Assembly: GCA_035455185.1 (NCBI GenBank)
Contig: DATIFQ010000543.1
Location: 1-64,000 of the forward strand
DNA: 64,000 bases
DNA from: JAEHDI01 sp035455185
Lineage (GTDB): Bacteria; Acidobacteriota; Terriglobia; Bryobacterales; Bryobacteraceae
Reading direction: 5' to 3'
The notes under the pieces are model-generated. The model did no database searches. It worked only from the letters and a program-made list of their open reading frames with translations, and had not been told where the DNA came from. Of the stretch, positions 54,774 through 63,606 are shown piece after piece (the stretch's first letter is position 1; each line of letters opens with the position of its first letter). The position numbers and the translations under genes were made by a program.

Positions 54774-55910
54774 TCAGGATGCAACCCATCGGGAGCAGAC
54801 CGCTTCGTAGTACTGTTCGTACATCGGAATCACCTGCGAACTGGCGAATTCGTTCAAAGCGGTCTCCCGCGCGGCTTGGGACATCCGCTGATGGAGTGCG
54901 CCATCGGTGAGCAGCGCCACGACGCGGGCCGCTTGTGAGGCCACGTCGCCGACCGGTTCGAGGAAGCCGTTCACGCCGTCGGTTACGAGTTCCGGCACGC
55001 CGCCCACACGGGTGGCCACCGGCGGCACTCCGCAGGCCATCGCTTCGAGGGCCGCCAGCCCGAAAGCCTCTAGTTCGCTCGGGAGGAGCAGCACATGGGC
55101 CTGTGGGATGACACGCTCTACATGGCTCTGTTTTCCCAGAAACGTCACGTGTTTCTCTATCGCCAATTCTCGTGCTAGAGCCTCGGCCGGACCCCGCTCC
55201 GGACCGTCCCCCACCATCAGAAGGTGCGCGGGCGTCTCCTTGCGCACTTCGTAAAGAATGCGGACACAGTCGAGCACCCGCTTCACCGGCCGGAAGTTGG
55301 AGATGTGAATCAACAGCTTGTCCCCGAGCGGAGAGTAATACCGGGCTTCGTGCCGCTCCGGCTCCGGCTGGTACATCTCGCAATTGACGAAGTTCCTGAT
55401 GACCCGGATCTCATTTGTGACGCCGAATACCTCCACCGTCTGGCTGCGGAGATACTCGCTGACTGTGGTGACTCCGTCAGAACGCTCGATGGAGAACCGC
55501 GTGATAGGGAAGTACGATCGGTCTGCACCAACCAGCGTAATGTCCGTTCCGTGAAGAGTCGTGACGAACGGAAGCCGGCGCTTCGCGGCCAACATATCGC
55601 GGGCTAGCATGGCTGAGATCGAGTGAGGGATCGCGTAGTGTACGTGCAGGAGATCCAGATTGTAGCCCTCGGCCACCTCCGCCATGCGCGAAGCAAGAGC
55701 GAGGCAGTAGGGAGGGAACTGAAAAAGTGGGTAAGTGCTGACCTCAACCTCGTGGTAGTGGATACGCGGGATGCCTGGATCAAGCCGGATTGGATTCGCG
55801 TAGCTGATGAAGTGGACGTTGTGGCCGCGATTGGCAAGTTCTAAACCAAGCTCGGTCGCGACTATGCCGCTGCCGCCGTACGTCGGATAACAGGTGATGC
55901 CGACATTCAC
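54774..55910 (-). CDS. bshA: Bacillithiol biosynthesis glycosyltransferase BshA
   Basis: A 378-residue GT4-type enzyme that joins GlcNAc to L-malate, the first step of bacillithiol synthesis. NVGITCYPTYGGSGIVATEL, then GIPRIHYHEVEVSTYPLFQFPPYCLALASRMAEVAEGYNLDLLH and VTTLHGTDITLVG, closely match BshA of Bacillus. The C-terminal half holds VPPVATRVGGVPELVTDGVNGFL. The start is GTG, overlapping the preceding gene's stop (GTGA). BshB and BshC are not in the window. Confidence 0.93.
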   Translation of the reverse strand: MNVGITCYPTYGGSGIVATELGLELANRGHNVHFISYANPIRLDPGIPRIHYHEVEVSTYPLFQFPPYCLALASRMAEVAEGYNLDLLHVHYAIPHSISAMLARDMLAAKRRLPFVTTLHGTDITLVGADRSYFPITRFSIERSDGVTTVSEYLRSQTVEVFGVTNEIRVIRNFVNCEMYQPEPERHEARYYSPLGDKLLIHISNFRPVKRVLDCVRILYEVRKETPAHLLMVGDGPERGPAEALARELAIEKHVTFLGKQSHVERVIPQAHVLLLPSELEAFGLAALEAMACGVPPVATRVGGVPELVTDGVNGFLEPVGDVASQAARVVALLTDGALHQRMSQAARETALNEFASSQVIPMYEQYYEAVCSRWVAS

Positions 55911-56935
55911 TTCGTCAGGTTAGCATTAACCGGACGGAGAACCGCCAAGCCGATCTGTCCGTTCAGGTTTTCGTCGGGCGAAGCGACGTTGCCGCCTCCA
56001 AACCAGACGCGGATCAGACCGTCGTCCACCTCGACTGAGGGATCGCAGACGACTTTGGAGTTCCAGGATTGTCCGCCGGCAACTACGGGAAAGTCGTCCG
56101 CGCGCACCCATCGGACGCCATCGGGGGATCGGGCCAGACCCAAACGGCGCTGCTCATGCCGGTCACGCCCTGTATAGAGCATCCAGTAACTGCCGTGGGA
56201 TGCCCAGACGGCAGGTTCTCCGAGTCCATTCTCATCGAAAGTTCCCGGAGGGCCCGGTTCGAGGATCGGGTTCGCTCGGAGTTTCTGCCATTCGACCCCG
56301 TCGAAGGAGCGGGCGATGCCAAGCCGCTGGCGGCGCGCGCGATCCTGGCCGAGATAGTACATGTAGAATGCGCCGGCAGACTGAACGACGTACGGGTCGG
56401 CCACGCCGCGTTCGTCCCAACTGCCTCGCGGGCCCGGTCGAAGGACGGGAGCGCCTGTTTTCACCCAATGCCGCGCGTCAGTGGAACGGGCGAGTCCAAT
56501 CGCCGGCCGTCGGCCCCCTTGATACCAGTAAAGGAATTGGGAACCGGAACGGGACAAAGAACCGTTGGCTGCAATGTAATCCCCCTCCCAGGAGGCGGGA
56601 TCGGGGGAGAGGACCTGGCCCAGGCGGGTCCAAACCACGCCGTCGTCCGATAGGGCCAGGCCGGTACGCCACGAACGCCCGTCGAAACCCGAGTAGAGAT
56701 TCAGGTAACGATGGCCTTCCTTCACAACCGAGGGATTGAGGGCGTCAACTGCATCCCAAGCTCCGTCCGGTCCCCGTGTCAGCACGGGTTCCCTCATCGC
56801 TTCCCACCGAAATGAGGCGGAGGTACCCGGCTGGCCAAGCGTCGGCAAGGCGAAGTCGGCATAACGGCCGCAGCTGAAGGCAAACAAAGTGAGCCCAGCG
56901 GCCCCCGATGCGGCCGCTATCCGCGTGAGACTCAT
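55907..56935 (-). CDS. Exported five-bladed propeller protein (GH43/GH130-like)
   Basis: A 342-residue protein. A signal segment (SLTRIAAASGAAGLTLFAFSCG, with a weak lipobox ending in Cys) is followed by repeated blade wording such as GLALSDDGVVWTRLG, GLARSTDARHWVK, GIARSFDGVEWQK and GLARSPDGVRWVRAD, as in glycoside hydrolase-like beta-propellers. Catalytic residues cannot be fixed by eye. ATG 56935 overlaps the kinase gene's stop by three of four bases (ATGA), and its own stop overlaps bshA, so the three are coupled. Confidence 0.83.
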   Translation of the reverse strand: MSLTRIAAASGAAGLTLFAFSCGRYADFALPTLGQPGTSASFRWEAMREPVLTRGPDGAWDAVDALNPSVVKEGHRYLNLYSGFDGRSWRTGLALSDDGVVWTRLGQVLSPDPASWEGDYIAANGSLSRSGSQFLYWYQGGRRPAIGLARSTDARHWVKTGAPVLRPGPRGSWDERGVADPYVVQSAGAFYMYYLGQDRARRQRLGIARSFDGVEWQKLRANPILEPGPPGTFDENGLGEPAVWASHGSYWMLYTGRDRHEQRRLGLARSPDGVRWVRADDFPVVAGGQSWNSKVVCDPSVEVDDGLIRVWFGGGNVASPDENLNGQIGLAVLRPVNANLTK

Positions 56936-58098
56936 ACAGAGACTCGGATTTTGAGACGAGAACCTCGACCCGGCTTGGAGTCCAGCACAAGTTCGCCTCC
57001 GAGCCCCCGGACGCGGCGCCGGATACTGCTCGGACCGAGTCGCAACTGATCGAGTTCGTCGAGAGTGTAGCATCCGGCAAACGTGAAACCCGCCCCGTTG
57101 TCTTCGACGGCGATTTCCAGTCGGGTGGGGTCGTGGGTCACGGCGACCGCCGCCCGGGAGGCGCCGGCGTGTTTCCGCACATTGTGCAACGCCTCACGGA
57201 CGATTTGAAGGACCTCCATGGCGGTTGCTGGAGCGATGCTGTCAGTTCGGTCGTTACCCTCAAAAGTGACGTCTATTCCGCTGTCCTTCTGAAATTCAGC
57301 CACAATGCGCCGGATCGATACGGACAGTCCGCGCTCCTCGATCGGTACCGGCCTCATGCCGCGGAGGAACGCCCGCATTTCCTGGACCTGGGCCTTAATG
57401 AATTCCTGGATGTCCTGAAGTTCGCTCATGCCGCCGTGAAAGTCCCGTTCGATGAGCCGGCGCAACACCTCGAGGCGCATCTGCAAGCTGACAAAGCTCT
57501 GGAGCGGGCCGTCGTGAAAATCACCGGCGATCCGCTGCCGTTCATCCTCACGGGCGGTCGCGAGACTCGATCGCAGCATGTCAGCCTCGGCGGTCCGGGC
57601 CGATAGACTCTGCCAAAGGCGCCGTTTCCGAAGCGCCAGCAGGCACGCCAGCATGCCCCCAGGCAGAATAATCCGCCAGAGGTCTCCTCCGTATGGCGGA
57701 CGTGCGATCGCAAAGAACCCCGCAGAGGCCCCAACGACAATGAAAGGGTCCCACCATTCGTGCGTCACTACCGCCGACAGCAGGAGATAGACGAAGAACC
57801 CGGAAACAAGCCAGAGGGAGTGGTCTGATCCGAAACCGGCGAATACGAGGAAGAAGATCGTGTCGGAGACGAGGCTGAGGAGGTCGCCGCCGGCCTTTCC
57901 GGCGGAGCGCCGGCTCAGCCCGGCAAGGCTGTACAGCGTAAACGCGGCGGCCAGCACGGTCACGCCAGAACGGGCAGAGGCGGCGGAATGGAACTGTACG
58001 CCGACACTGCAGACCGCCAGCGCGAGGCGTGTCCACGCCAGAACCCACCGCCAAGCGTCTACGTCTGCATTGTCGTTGCCAGCCAAGTTGCGAACCAT
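56932..58098 (-). CDS. Sensor histidine kinase (HisKA_3/NarL type)
   Basis: A 388-residue kinase with about five to six N-terminal membrane segments (for example FFLVFAGFGSDHSLWLVSGFFVYLLLSAVV). The phosphoacceptor region is REDERQRIAGDFHDGPLQSFVSLQMRLEVL (about residues 189-218), with the His in FHDG, and the ATPase has VREALHNVRKHAGASRAAVAV and EVAVEDNGAGF-type wording (about residues 300-340). No response regulator is adjacent. It heads a coupled operon with the propeller protein and bshA. Confidence 0.92.
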   Translation of the reverse strand: MVRNLAGNDNADVDAWRWVLAWTRLALAVCSVGVQFHSAASARSGVTVLAAAFTLYSLAGLSRRSAGKAGGDLLSLVSDTIFFLVFAGFGSDHSLWLVSGFFVYLLLSAVVTHEWWDPFIVVGASAGFFAIARPPYGGDLWRIILPGGMLACLLALRKRRLWQSLSARTAEADMLRSSLATAREDERQRIAGDFHDGPLQSFVSLQMRLEVLRRLIERDFHGGMSELQDIQEFIKAQVQEMRAFLRGMRPVPIEERGLSVSIRRIVAEFQKDSGIDVTFEGNDRTDSIAPATAMEVLQIVREALHNVRKHAGASRAAVAVTHDPTRLEIAVEDNGAGFTFAGCYTLDELDQLRLGPSSIRRRVRGLGGELVLDSKPGRGSRLKIRVSV

Positions 58099-58168
58099 AC
58101 ACGGGCCCGCTCGGGTGCGACCGCCCGCGCCCTACGTCAAACCGAGAGCCCTACGCCACGGGCCCGGC

Positions 58169-58720
58169 CTATCGCCGGTAAAGGTAAAGGGTGTGACTAC
58201 GACCCTCCCCGTCGTCTTCGATCTGCTCCACTTTCTCCGGAGTCCAACCGGAGAACTCAAAATCGTGTGCCACGATGCGAGTCCCCTTCTTGAGTTGTTT
58301 CTCGAGCAAGGGACGGACCTTGTCGTTGGAGGACGGCAGCAGATACACGGTGATTAGGTCAGCCGAACTGTAGTCCTGAAGCATGATGTCGCCGTGGATG
58401 ATGCGGGCAGTCTTCTGCAGGTTCAGGCTCTTGATCTTGTCGGTGCTTTGTCTCCAAAGGTCCTTGTCGAACTCGATGCCGGTGGCGTCGGCATGGAATT
58501 TCTGAGCCGCCATGATGACGATGCGGCCATCGCCACTGCCAAGGTCGAACATCTTCTCGCCTGCCTTCAGGCCGCCCAACTGTAGCATCTTGTCGACAAT
58601 GGTCTCGGGCGTCGGATAGTACGGAGCCAGCGGATCGGTCTGTTCGTTCTCCTTTACCGCTTGGCCGAACAGGCCGACACAAACAATCGCGGGAAGCAGA
58701 TATTTCATCGCTCTGATCAT
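58169..58720 (-). CDS. Exported class I SAM-dependent methyltransferase
   Basis: A 183-residue protein. A signal-peptide-like segment (MKYLLPAIVCVGLFGQAV) is followed by a full Rossmann methyltransferase: YYPTPETIVDKMLQLGGL, then motif I MFDLGSGDGRIVIMAAQKF (about residues 57-75), GIEFDKDLW and the DOT1-like segment ARIIHGDIMLQDYSSADLITVYLLPSS. This pattern occurs in small methyltransferases related to eukaryotic FAM173. Because SAM is cytoplasmic, export is puzzling; the leader could instead be a membrane anchor. The GAGGGT motif precedes the ATG. Confidence 0.85.
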   Translation of the reverse strand: MIRAMKYLLPAIVCVGLFGQAVKENEQTDPLAPYYPTPETIVDKMLQLGGLKAGEKMFDLGSGDGRIVIMAAQKFHADATGIEFDKDLWRQSTDKIKSLNLQKTARIIHGDIMLQDYSSADLITVYLLPSSNDKVRPLLEKQLKKGTRIVAHDFEFSGWTPEKVEQIEDDGEGRSHTLYLYRR

Positions 58721-58791
58721 TAGCTACCCTCGGAACCTATGCAGTGTAACCCAAAAGACGTCTGCCGGCGAAGATCCACCGCGGCAAGGAA

Positions 58792-60726
58792 TCAGGGTTC
58801 CAGATAAATCCTTACCCGGTTGCTTTCCTCGCCTCCCGCCTCGACGTACAATTCGGCGGGCCCGAAGTTGACGATGGCGGGCAGGCGGATTTCAACCAGG
58901 TAGAAGCCGACATAGCCGGGAGCGAGGGAGGCGCGGGTCACCTCCACCGGCGAACGGTCGATGTAGACGCGAACGGGAGCGACGACCCTTGGGACATCTT
59001 CGAGCGGAGCAGCCATCCCGGTCGGCCAGGATGGGCGGACTCGCCCAAGACCTGTCGCCAGGATCTGCACGCGGCTATTCGACCGCGCAGGATTCATCGC
59101 GTCCAGCAACGTACCGCCGTCACCGTCGATCAGCATTGGCGTACCGTCCCGATCTACGAAGATTGCCGGCGCGACTTTCCGGAGCGGAAAATTCAGCGAA
59201 TACCGGCCTCCGGACCCTTCCAGTGAAAGCTGAGCAGACTGCCCATCCAACTCGAAAGGGATCTGGATCTGGGATTCGAGGGCGGAAGCGTGCAACACGG
59301 GTGCATCGACGTATCCGGCCTGCGCACGCAAGAGCCTGGCCCCGAGCACGCTGAGAAGCGTACCCGGCGCGGCTGGCCGGCTGCTGTAATCGGCGGCGTT
59401 TACGACTCGGATGTTGCGGTAGCGGTGCGGAGCCGGAGCGCTGAAGACCCCGTACCCGCGCAGCGCCACGAACAATTGGTTGCCCGGCGTATCAAGAGCG
59501 ACGTCCATCGCGGGGACGGCTGGAAGGTTCTCACCGACCGGAATCCACGGGCTTGCGGGGCCGGCGGCGGTAAGGTCCACGAACGTGAGGTACACACCCC
59601 GGTCCGTCGCGGCATAGACGGCTCCAGCCTGGCGGTCGGCGGTGACTGCATTCGCAGCGCCCTCCGGAAGTCCCCCTCCGATGTCGTCCCAGAACACACC
59701 GCCGTTCACCGTCCTCAAGATTCGAGGCGAGGACGTCTCGGCGGAGGCGGGACCGAGCGCCGCCAGCGCGAGCCGTGATTCCTCGGGATCCACGTAGATT
59801 CCGCGAACCGCCCCGCCACCCGGCGGGCGGGTCAGCGTCCAGGTCCGCCCCTGATCGAGGGAAACCCACATTCTGCCATCCCGCGCTCCGAGGTAGGAGT
59901 AAAGACGGCCGGGTGCGATTGCCGTGACATCCGCCGATACCCGGCTCCCCGCCGCCCGCAAGAGATCTTCTTTCTGCCGGATGGAGGGTTCGTCCACGAG
60001 CCGCCAGGCCTCCTTCTCGCCGGGAGCCCATTCCGCAGCGCCAGCGCCATCGAGAACGACCCGAGTGCCCCGGCTTCCCTCAGGGAGGGTGAGCAATCGC
60101 GCCACCGGAAGATTCGGCAATGTATCGTTCATGCCGCTCCATGACATTCCGCCGTCGGCCGATCGCCAGATCCCCTGGCTGTTGGCTGCAACAATCTCAC
60201 GCGGATCACGCGGGGAAACGGCTAGGTCCGTTAGACCCTCACCGATGACCGACTCACGCCGGAAACGCGTCAGGTTGAACCAATGCCGCCCTTCGTCGTC
60301 GGACCGGTAGACGTCGCGGCCGATCCCGTACAGTTGTGAGGGGGATGAGCGGGCGCGAAAAATCCGGCCGGTGGATTCCGGCATGGAGACGGCGAAATCA
60401 GCTGCCGAGTCCCCTTCGGGAGGGGTTTCGACGTCCGCCCGCAGCTTCCAGTTCTCTTGATCACTGGACTGAAAAACCCGGCCGTCAGGCATCCGGAGGA
60501 AAACGCTGCTGCCGTCCTCAGAGAACCAGACGCGGTCGACCGGCCCCCCGGCTCCGGAGGCCAAACCCAGGTCAGCGACGGAGGAGCCGATCCTTCGCCA
60601 ATCCGGCCGCAACCCACCGGGCCGCCTGGAGTCCTGCTGGCCGAGGCAGGTGGCGGCTAACGCCAAGGCAAAAAAGGCGATAGCCAGCGTGCGCCTCGGT
60701 ACCAATAGTGGGGCGTTACGACACAT
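58792..60726 (-). CDS. Exported beta-propeller with Solibacter C-terminal domain
   Basis: A 644-residue secreted protein. A signal peptide (RRTLAIAFFALALAATCLGQQ) leads into about 400 residues of sortilin/BNR-like propeller repeats (VYRSDDEGRHWFNLTRF, IWRSADGGMSWSGMNDTLPNL, MWVSLDQGRTWTLTR, VYLTFVDL). The last ~220 residues (from NIRVVNAADYSSRPAAPGT) match the TIGR03437-like Acidobacteria C-terminal beta domain, also found on the subtilase at 31.7 kb. Function unknown; sensing or adhesion outside the cell is plausible. It is divergent from the FecR gene across 175 bp. Confidence 0.85.
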   Translation of the reverse strand: MCRNAPLLVPRRTLAIAFFALALAATCLGQQDSRRPGGLRPDWRRIGSSVADLGLASGAGGPVDRVWFSEDGSSVFLRMPDGRVFQSSDQENWKLRADVETPPEGDSAADFAVSMPESTGRIFRARSSPSQLYGIGRDVYRSDDEGRHWFNLTRFRRESVIGEGLTDLAVSPRDPREIVAANSQGIWRSADGGMSWSGMNDTLPNLPVARLLTLPEGSRGTRVVLDGAGAAEWAPGEKEAWRLVDEPSIRQKEDLLRAAGSRVSADVTAIAPGRLYSYLGARDGRMWVSLDQGRTWTLTRPPGGGAVRGIYVDPEESRLALAALGPASAETSSPRILRTVNGGVFWDDIGGGLPEGAANAVTADRQAGAVYAATDRGVYLTFVDLTAAGPASPWIPVGENLPAVPAMDVALDTPGNQLFVALRGYGVFSAPAPHRYRNIRVVNAADYSSRPAAPGTLLSVLGARLLRAQAGYVDAPVLHASALESQIQIPFELDGQSAQLSLEGSGGRYSLNFPLRKVAPAIFVDRDGTPMLIDGDGGTLLDAMNPARSNSRVQILATGLGRVRPSWPTGMAAPLEDVPRVVAPVRVYIDRSPVEVTRASLAPGYVGFYLVEIRLPAIVNFGPAELYVEAGGEESNRVRIYLEP

Positions 60727-60901
60727 CGATCGAGTCTATTTTATCCCTTTCCGGGCCTTCGGTGCTCACAAATCGTTTCATTTTCTTCAGTTGCGCAAGA
60801 AAAACTCATCCGGTGGTCTACTTGCAAAGCAATTTTGGTGATAGACTGTGGTCTTCCGGTCGCAGCCGAAGTGGGCCGTCGCCGGAGCACAGGGTAGTAT
60901 T

Positions 60902-61729
60902 ATGTGGCGCGGGACCAAAACCTGCTTCGTTGCCACGCTTGTCTGCGTGGCGTTGGCGGGTGTGTGTCTGGCGCAATTCCCACTCACGCGCACGACAAGC
61001 CCCGGGGCTGCCAAAGTTGTCTCAGTCACTGGACAGGTTTCGGCGCTGCGGGATTCCCAACCATGGGCGCTTGGCGTCGGTGACACCGTGCAGTTGCAGC
61101 AGGTCATCATGACCGGAGCTGACGGCTACGCTGTGTTCCAGGTTTCCGACGGCAGTACTTTCGAGGTCTATCCAAACTCCGAGATCGTCTTCCGGCGTAC
61201 CCCAGGCAACTGGAAAGACTTGGTGGACATCCTCATCGGCCGCGTCAAGTTCACGATCCAGAAGTTTGGCGGCCAGCCGAACCACAACCGCGTGATTACC
61301 CCCACGGCTGTGATCTCAGTGCGAGGCACGGTATTCGAAGTCGAGGTAGAGGACGATGAGGCGACCACCCTGGTCCAGGTTGACGAGGGGCAGGTAGAGG
61401 TCCAGCACGCCAAGCACCCCGGCAAGCCGAAGATATTGAACGCCGGCGAGTGGCTGCGGGTGTACAAGGACCAACCGATCGCAAAATCACCGGTGGACAA
61501 GGGCTCGGTGTTCAACGCCGCCGTCCGTGCACTTTCGGACGCACTCTACACTGCGGTTTATCGAAATCGCATTCCAACTCCGGCAGGTTCGCCGATTCCC
61601 GGCAGCGGGGGTGGCATCCCCCTGCCCGGCGATACCGGGACCACGCCTCCGCCTCCGCCCCCGTTGCCGGGTGACGGCGGCGGTACGACACCTCCTCCGC
61701 CCCCGCCTCCTCCGCCCCCAGGCGCATAA
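60902..61729 (+). CDS. Exported FecR-domain protein with a Pro-rich tail
   Basis: About 275 residues. A signal peptide (TKTCFVATLVCVALAGVCLAQ) is followed by a FecR-like domain: VVSVTGQVSALRDSQPWALGVGDTVQL, then ITPTAVISVRGTVFEVEVEDDEATTLVQVDEGQVEV (about residues 136-171). The last 50 residues are Pro/Gly-rich (TPPPPPPLPGDGGG), likely a flexible wall-spanning tail. FecR usually transmits signals to ECF sigma factors, but no sigma gene adjoins it. ATG 60902 has no strong ribosome-binding site. It starts an apparent three-gene unit. Confidence 0.87.
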   Translation: MWRGTKTCFVATLVCVALAGVCLAQFPLTRTTSPGAAKVVSVTGQVSALRDSQPWALGVGDTVQLQQVIMTGADGYAVFQVSDGSTFEVYPNSEIVFRRTPGNWKDLVDILIGRVKFTIQKFGGQPNHNRVITPTAVISVRGTVFEVEVEDDEATTLVQVDEGQVEVQHAKHPGKPKILNAGEWLRVYKDQPIAKSPVDKGSVFNAAVRALSDALYTAVYRNRIPTPAGSPIPGSGGGIPLPGDTGTTPPPPPPLPGDGGGTTPPPPPPPPPPGA

Positions 61730-61770
61730 GCCGTGCGACACTAGCCTGTAGGAAAGGAGAAAAACGGCGA

Positions 61771-62346
61771 ATGACCCGTTGGCTCGGGCTTTGGTGTCTT
61801 TTCGCGTCTCTTGGAGGGGTGCCCGGTTGGGCTCAGGCGCCCGAACTTCCTCCGGAGTGGGAGGTGAGCCGCGACATGACCGCTCTTGCCGAACAGATCC
61901 GCCGTTTCAAGCCCATCCTCGACGAGGTGAAACCCCAGGATTGGGTATCCCAGGGAGCGCCGGAGGCCTACCAGACTCAGTGGAAGTCGATCACAAGCGA
62001 GATCGAATATCTGACCCGTTCCACCAAAGAATTGTCCAGCCAGCCCGAGCGGCTCACGGTGGCGCTCGAAACGCTCTTCCGGATGCAATCTCTCGACTCG
62101 ATACTCTCCTCTTTGGACGAAGGCATCCGGAGATACCAGAACCCGGCGCTCGCCGATCTGCTTCGCGGCGAAGCGAATCAGACCGCCGCGCACCGCGAGA
62201 AACTGCGCCACTATGTGGTCGCGCTGGCCGCGACCAAGGAACTCGAGTACAAGATCATGCACGAGGAGGCTCAGCGCTGCCGCGGGATGTTGTCCCGGCA
62301 GCCTGCTCCAAAGCCAGGCCCAAGCCAGCCGGCGGAGAAGAAATGA
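61771..62346 (+). CDS. Exported coiled-coil hypothetical protein
   Basis: A 191-residue protein I cannot assign. A signal peptide (WLGLWCLFASLGGVPGWAQ) precedes a helical region (SRDMTALAEQIRRFKPILDEV, then AYQTQWKSITSEIEYLTRSTKELSSQPERL) with heptad-like patterns, ending with a Pro-rich tail (QPAPKPGPSQPAEKK). GGAAAGGAG lies 16 bp upstream of the start. It sits between the FecR protein and a Cys-rich 63-residue protein; its stop overlaps the next start (ATGA). Confidence 0.72.
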   Translation: MTRWLGLWCLFASLGGVPGWAQAPELPPEWEVSRDMTALAEQIRRFKPILDEVKPQDWVSQGAPEAYQTQWKSITSEIEYLTRSTKELSSQPERLTVALETLFRMQSLDSILSSLDEGIRRYQNPALADLLRGEANQTAAHREKLRHYVVALAATKELEYKIMHEEAQRCRGMLSRQPAPKPGPSQPAEKK

Positions 62347-62534
62347 ACGAGGCAGTCACTTTCTCATGCAGCATCTGTGGTGAGGCGTCTACACAGATCT
62401 GTGTCTGGTGCACCAAGGACGCCTGCGCAAACCATCTCTGCGAGAAATGCCACCGCTGCAGCGACTGCTGCTCCTGCGAGGAACCGCTGGCGATCTCCGA
62501 TCATGTCCCGGAGCAGGACGCAGAGAAAGCCTGA
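62343..62534 (+). CDS. Small Cys-rich (zinc-binding-like) protein
   Basis: A 63-residue protein: many Cys residues in pairs (FSCSICGEAS, QICVWCTKDAC, LCEKCHRCSDCCSCEEP), suggesting two or more metal sites, without a signal peptide. The ATG at 62343 overlaps the preceding stop (ATGA), so it is translationally coupled to the coiled-coil gene. It ends 4 bp before the convergent NHL gene. I know no characterised homologue; its paired CxxC motifs resemble B-box/zinc-ribbon proteins. Confidence 0.75.
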   Translation: MNEAVTFSCSICGEASTQICVWCTKDACANHLCEKCHRCSDCCSCEEPLAISDHVPEQDAEKA

Positions 62535-62538
62535 CGGC

Positions 62539-63552
62539 CTACCGGCGGAGATTGTCAGGCCGCAGACCCTCGTCGCTTCCCGCGCCCGAGTCCAGCCACT
62601 CTTGGCGCCACCGAAACACGTTGCCCGTGAGACTTCCGATGAAGATTTCGCCCGACCGGCTCACGTCAATCGAGTGGCCGGGGCTCTCCATAGAACCAAG
62701 AATTCGTCCAGTCGCGATGTCGATGCGCATGATGCGCCCGGCCAGAGTGTCGTAAGTAAGGTTCTCGATGTTGTTCCGGTGGGTAATGATCCACATCTCG
62801 TCCAGAGCGGTGACGAATAGGCCCTGGGTTGCGCCGAGGTGCGTCCACTGCCGCAGAAACTTTCCGTTCGCGTCGAAGATCTGGATGCGGTTATTCTCGC
62901 GGTCGCTCACATAAACCAGGCCCTTGGAATCCACCGCCACCGAGTGAGGTAGGTTGAACTCGCCAGGCCCCGTGCCGCGCCGTCCCCAGGCGAGCAAATA
63001 CCTGCCGTCCCGCGAAAACTTCACCACGCGTGAGTTCCCGTATCCGTCGGACACGTAGAAATCGCCGTTTGGAGCGAAGGCGATGTCCGTCGGCCGGTTG
63101 AACGTTTTGTCGTCCGCTCCCGCCTGACCCCGCGTACCGAGTCGCAGAAGAATCCGGCCGTCATTCGAGAACTTGATCACCTCGTGGTTTCCGTTATCGG
63201 TAATCCAGACGTTATCTTCGCGATCGACGCGGAGCCCATGGGGATTCCCGAACATTCCCCGGCCCCAGGAGCGCAGGTACTTGCCCATCGCATCAAACAC
63301 CAGGAGCGGGTCGGCCTTGGTTCCTCGGTGGAAGACGAACACTTGGCCCCGGGAATCGGTCGCTACCGCGGACACACGCCCGAGTTTCGAGCCCTCGGGC
63401 ATCGTGTCCGGTTCTTCTCCGAAGCGGATTTGCACGCGGTATTTGAGAAGGCCGCCCTCATGGTCATGCCAACCCTGCTGAGCCGGCAGACACACCGCTG
63501 TCAGAAGTGCGAGCACCACTCCAGCGAAGTCTCTGTGTGTCAAGTCATACAT
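62539..63552 (-). CDS. Exported NHL-repeat beta-propeller protein
   Basis: A 337-residue protein. A signal segment (FAGVVLALLTAVCLPAQQ) is followed by six NHL-like repeats, for example NPHGLRVDREDNVWITDNGNHEVIKFSNDG, FNRPTDIAFAPNGDFYVSDGYGNSRVVKFS and LPHSVAVDSKGLVYVSDRENNRIQIFD. The arrangement resembles the peptidyl-alpha-hydroxyglycine alpha-amidating lyase family, a common but uncertain annotation for bacterial propellers. Convergent with the Cys-rich gene and divergent from the phosphodiesterase across 54 bp. Confidence 0.88.
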   Translation of the reverse strand: MYDLTHRDFAGVVLALLTAVCLPAQQGWHDHEGGLLKYRVQIRFGEEPDTMPEGSKLGRVSAVATDSRGQVFVFHRGTKADPLLVFDAMGKYLRSWGRGMFGNPHGLRVDREDNVWITDNGNHEVIKFSNDGRILLRLGTRGQAGADDKTFNRPTDIAFAPNGDFYVSDGYGNSRVVKFSRDGRYLLAWGRRGTGPGEFNLPHSVAVDSKGLVYVSDRENNRIQIFDANGKFLRQWTHLGATQGLFVTALDEMWIITHRNNIENLTYDTLAGRIMRIDIATGRILGSMESPGHSIDVSRSGEIFIGSLTGNVFRWRQEWLDSGAGSDEGLRPDNLRR

Positions 63553-63606
63553 GAAGATTCTCGTTTCAGTCCACTCTTGTTGGAATCTTTAATATCCTAA
63601 CTCTTG

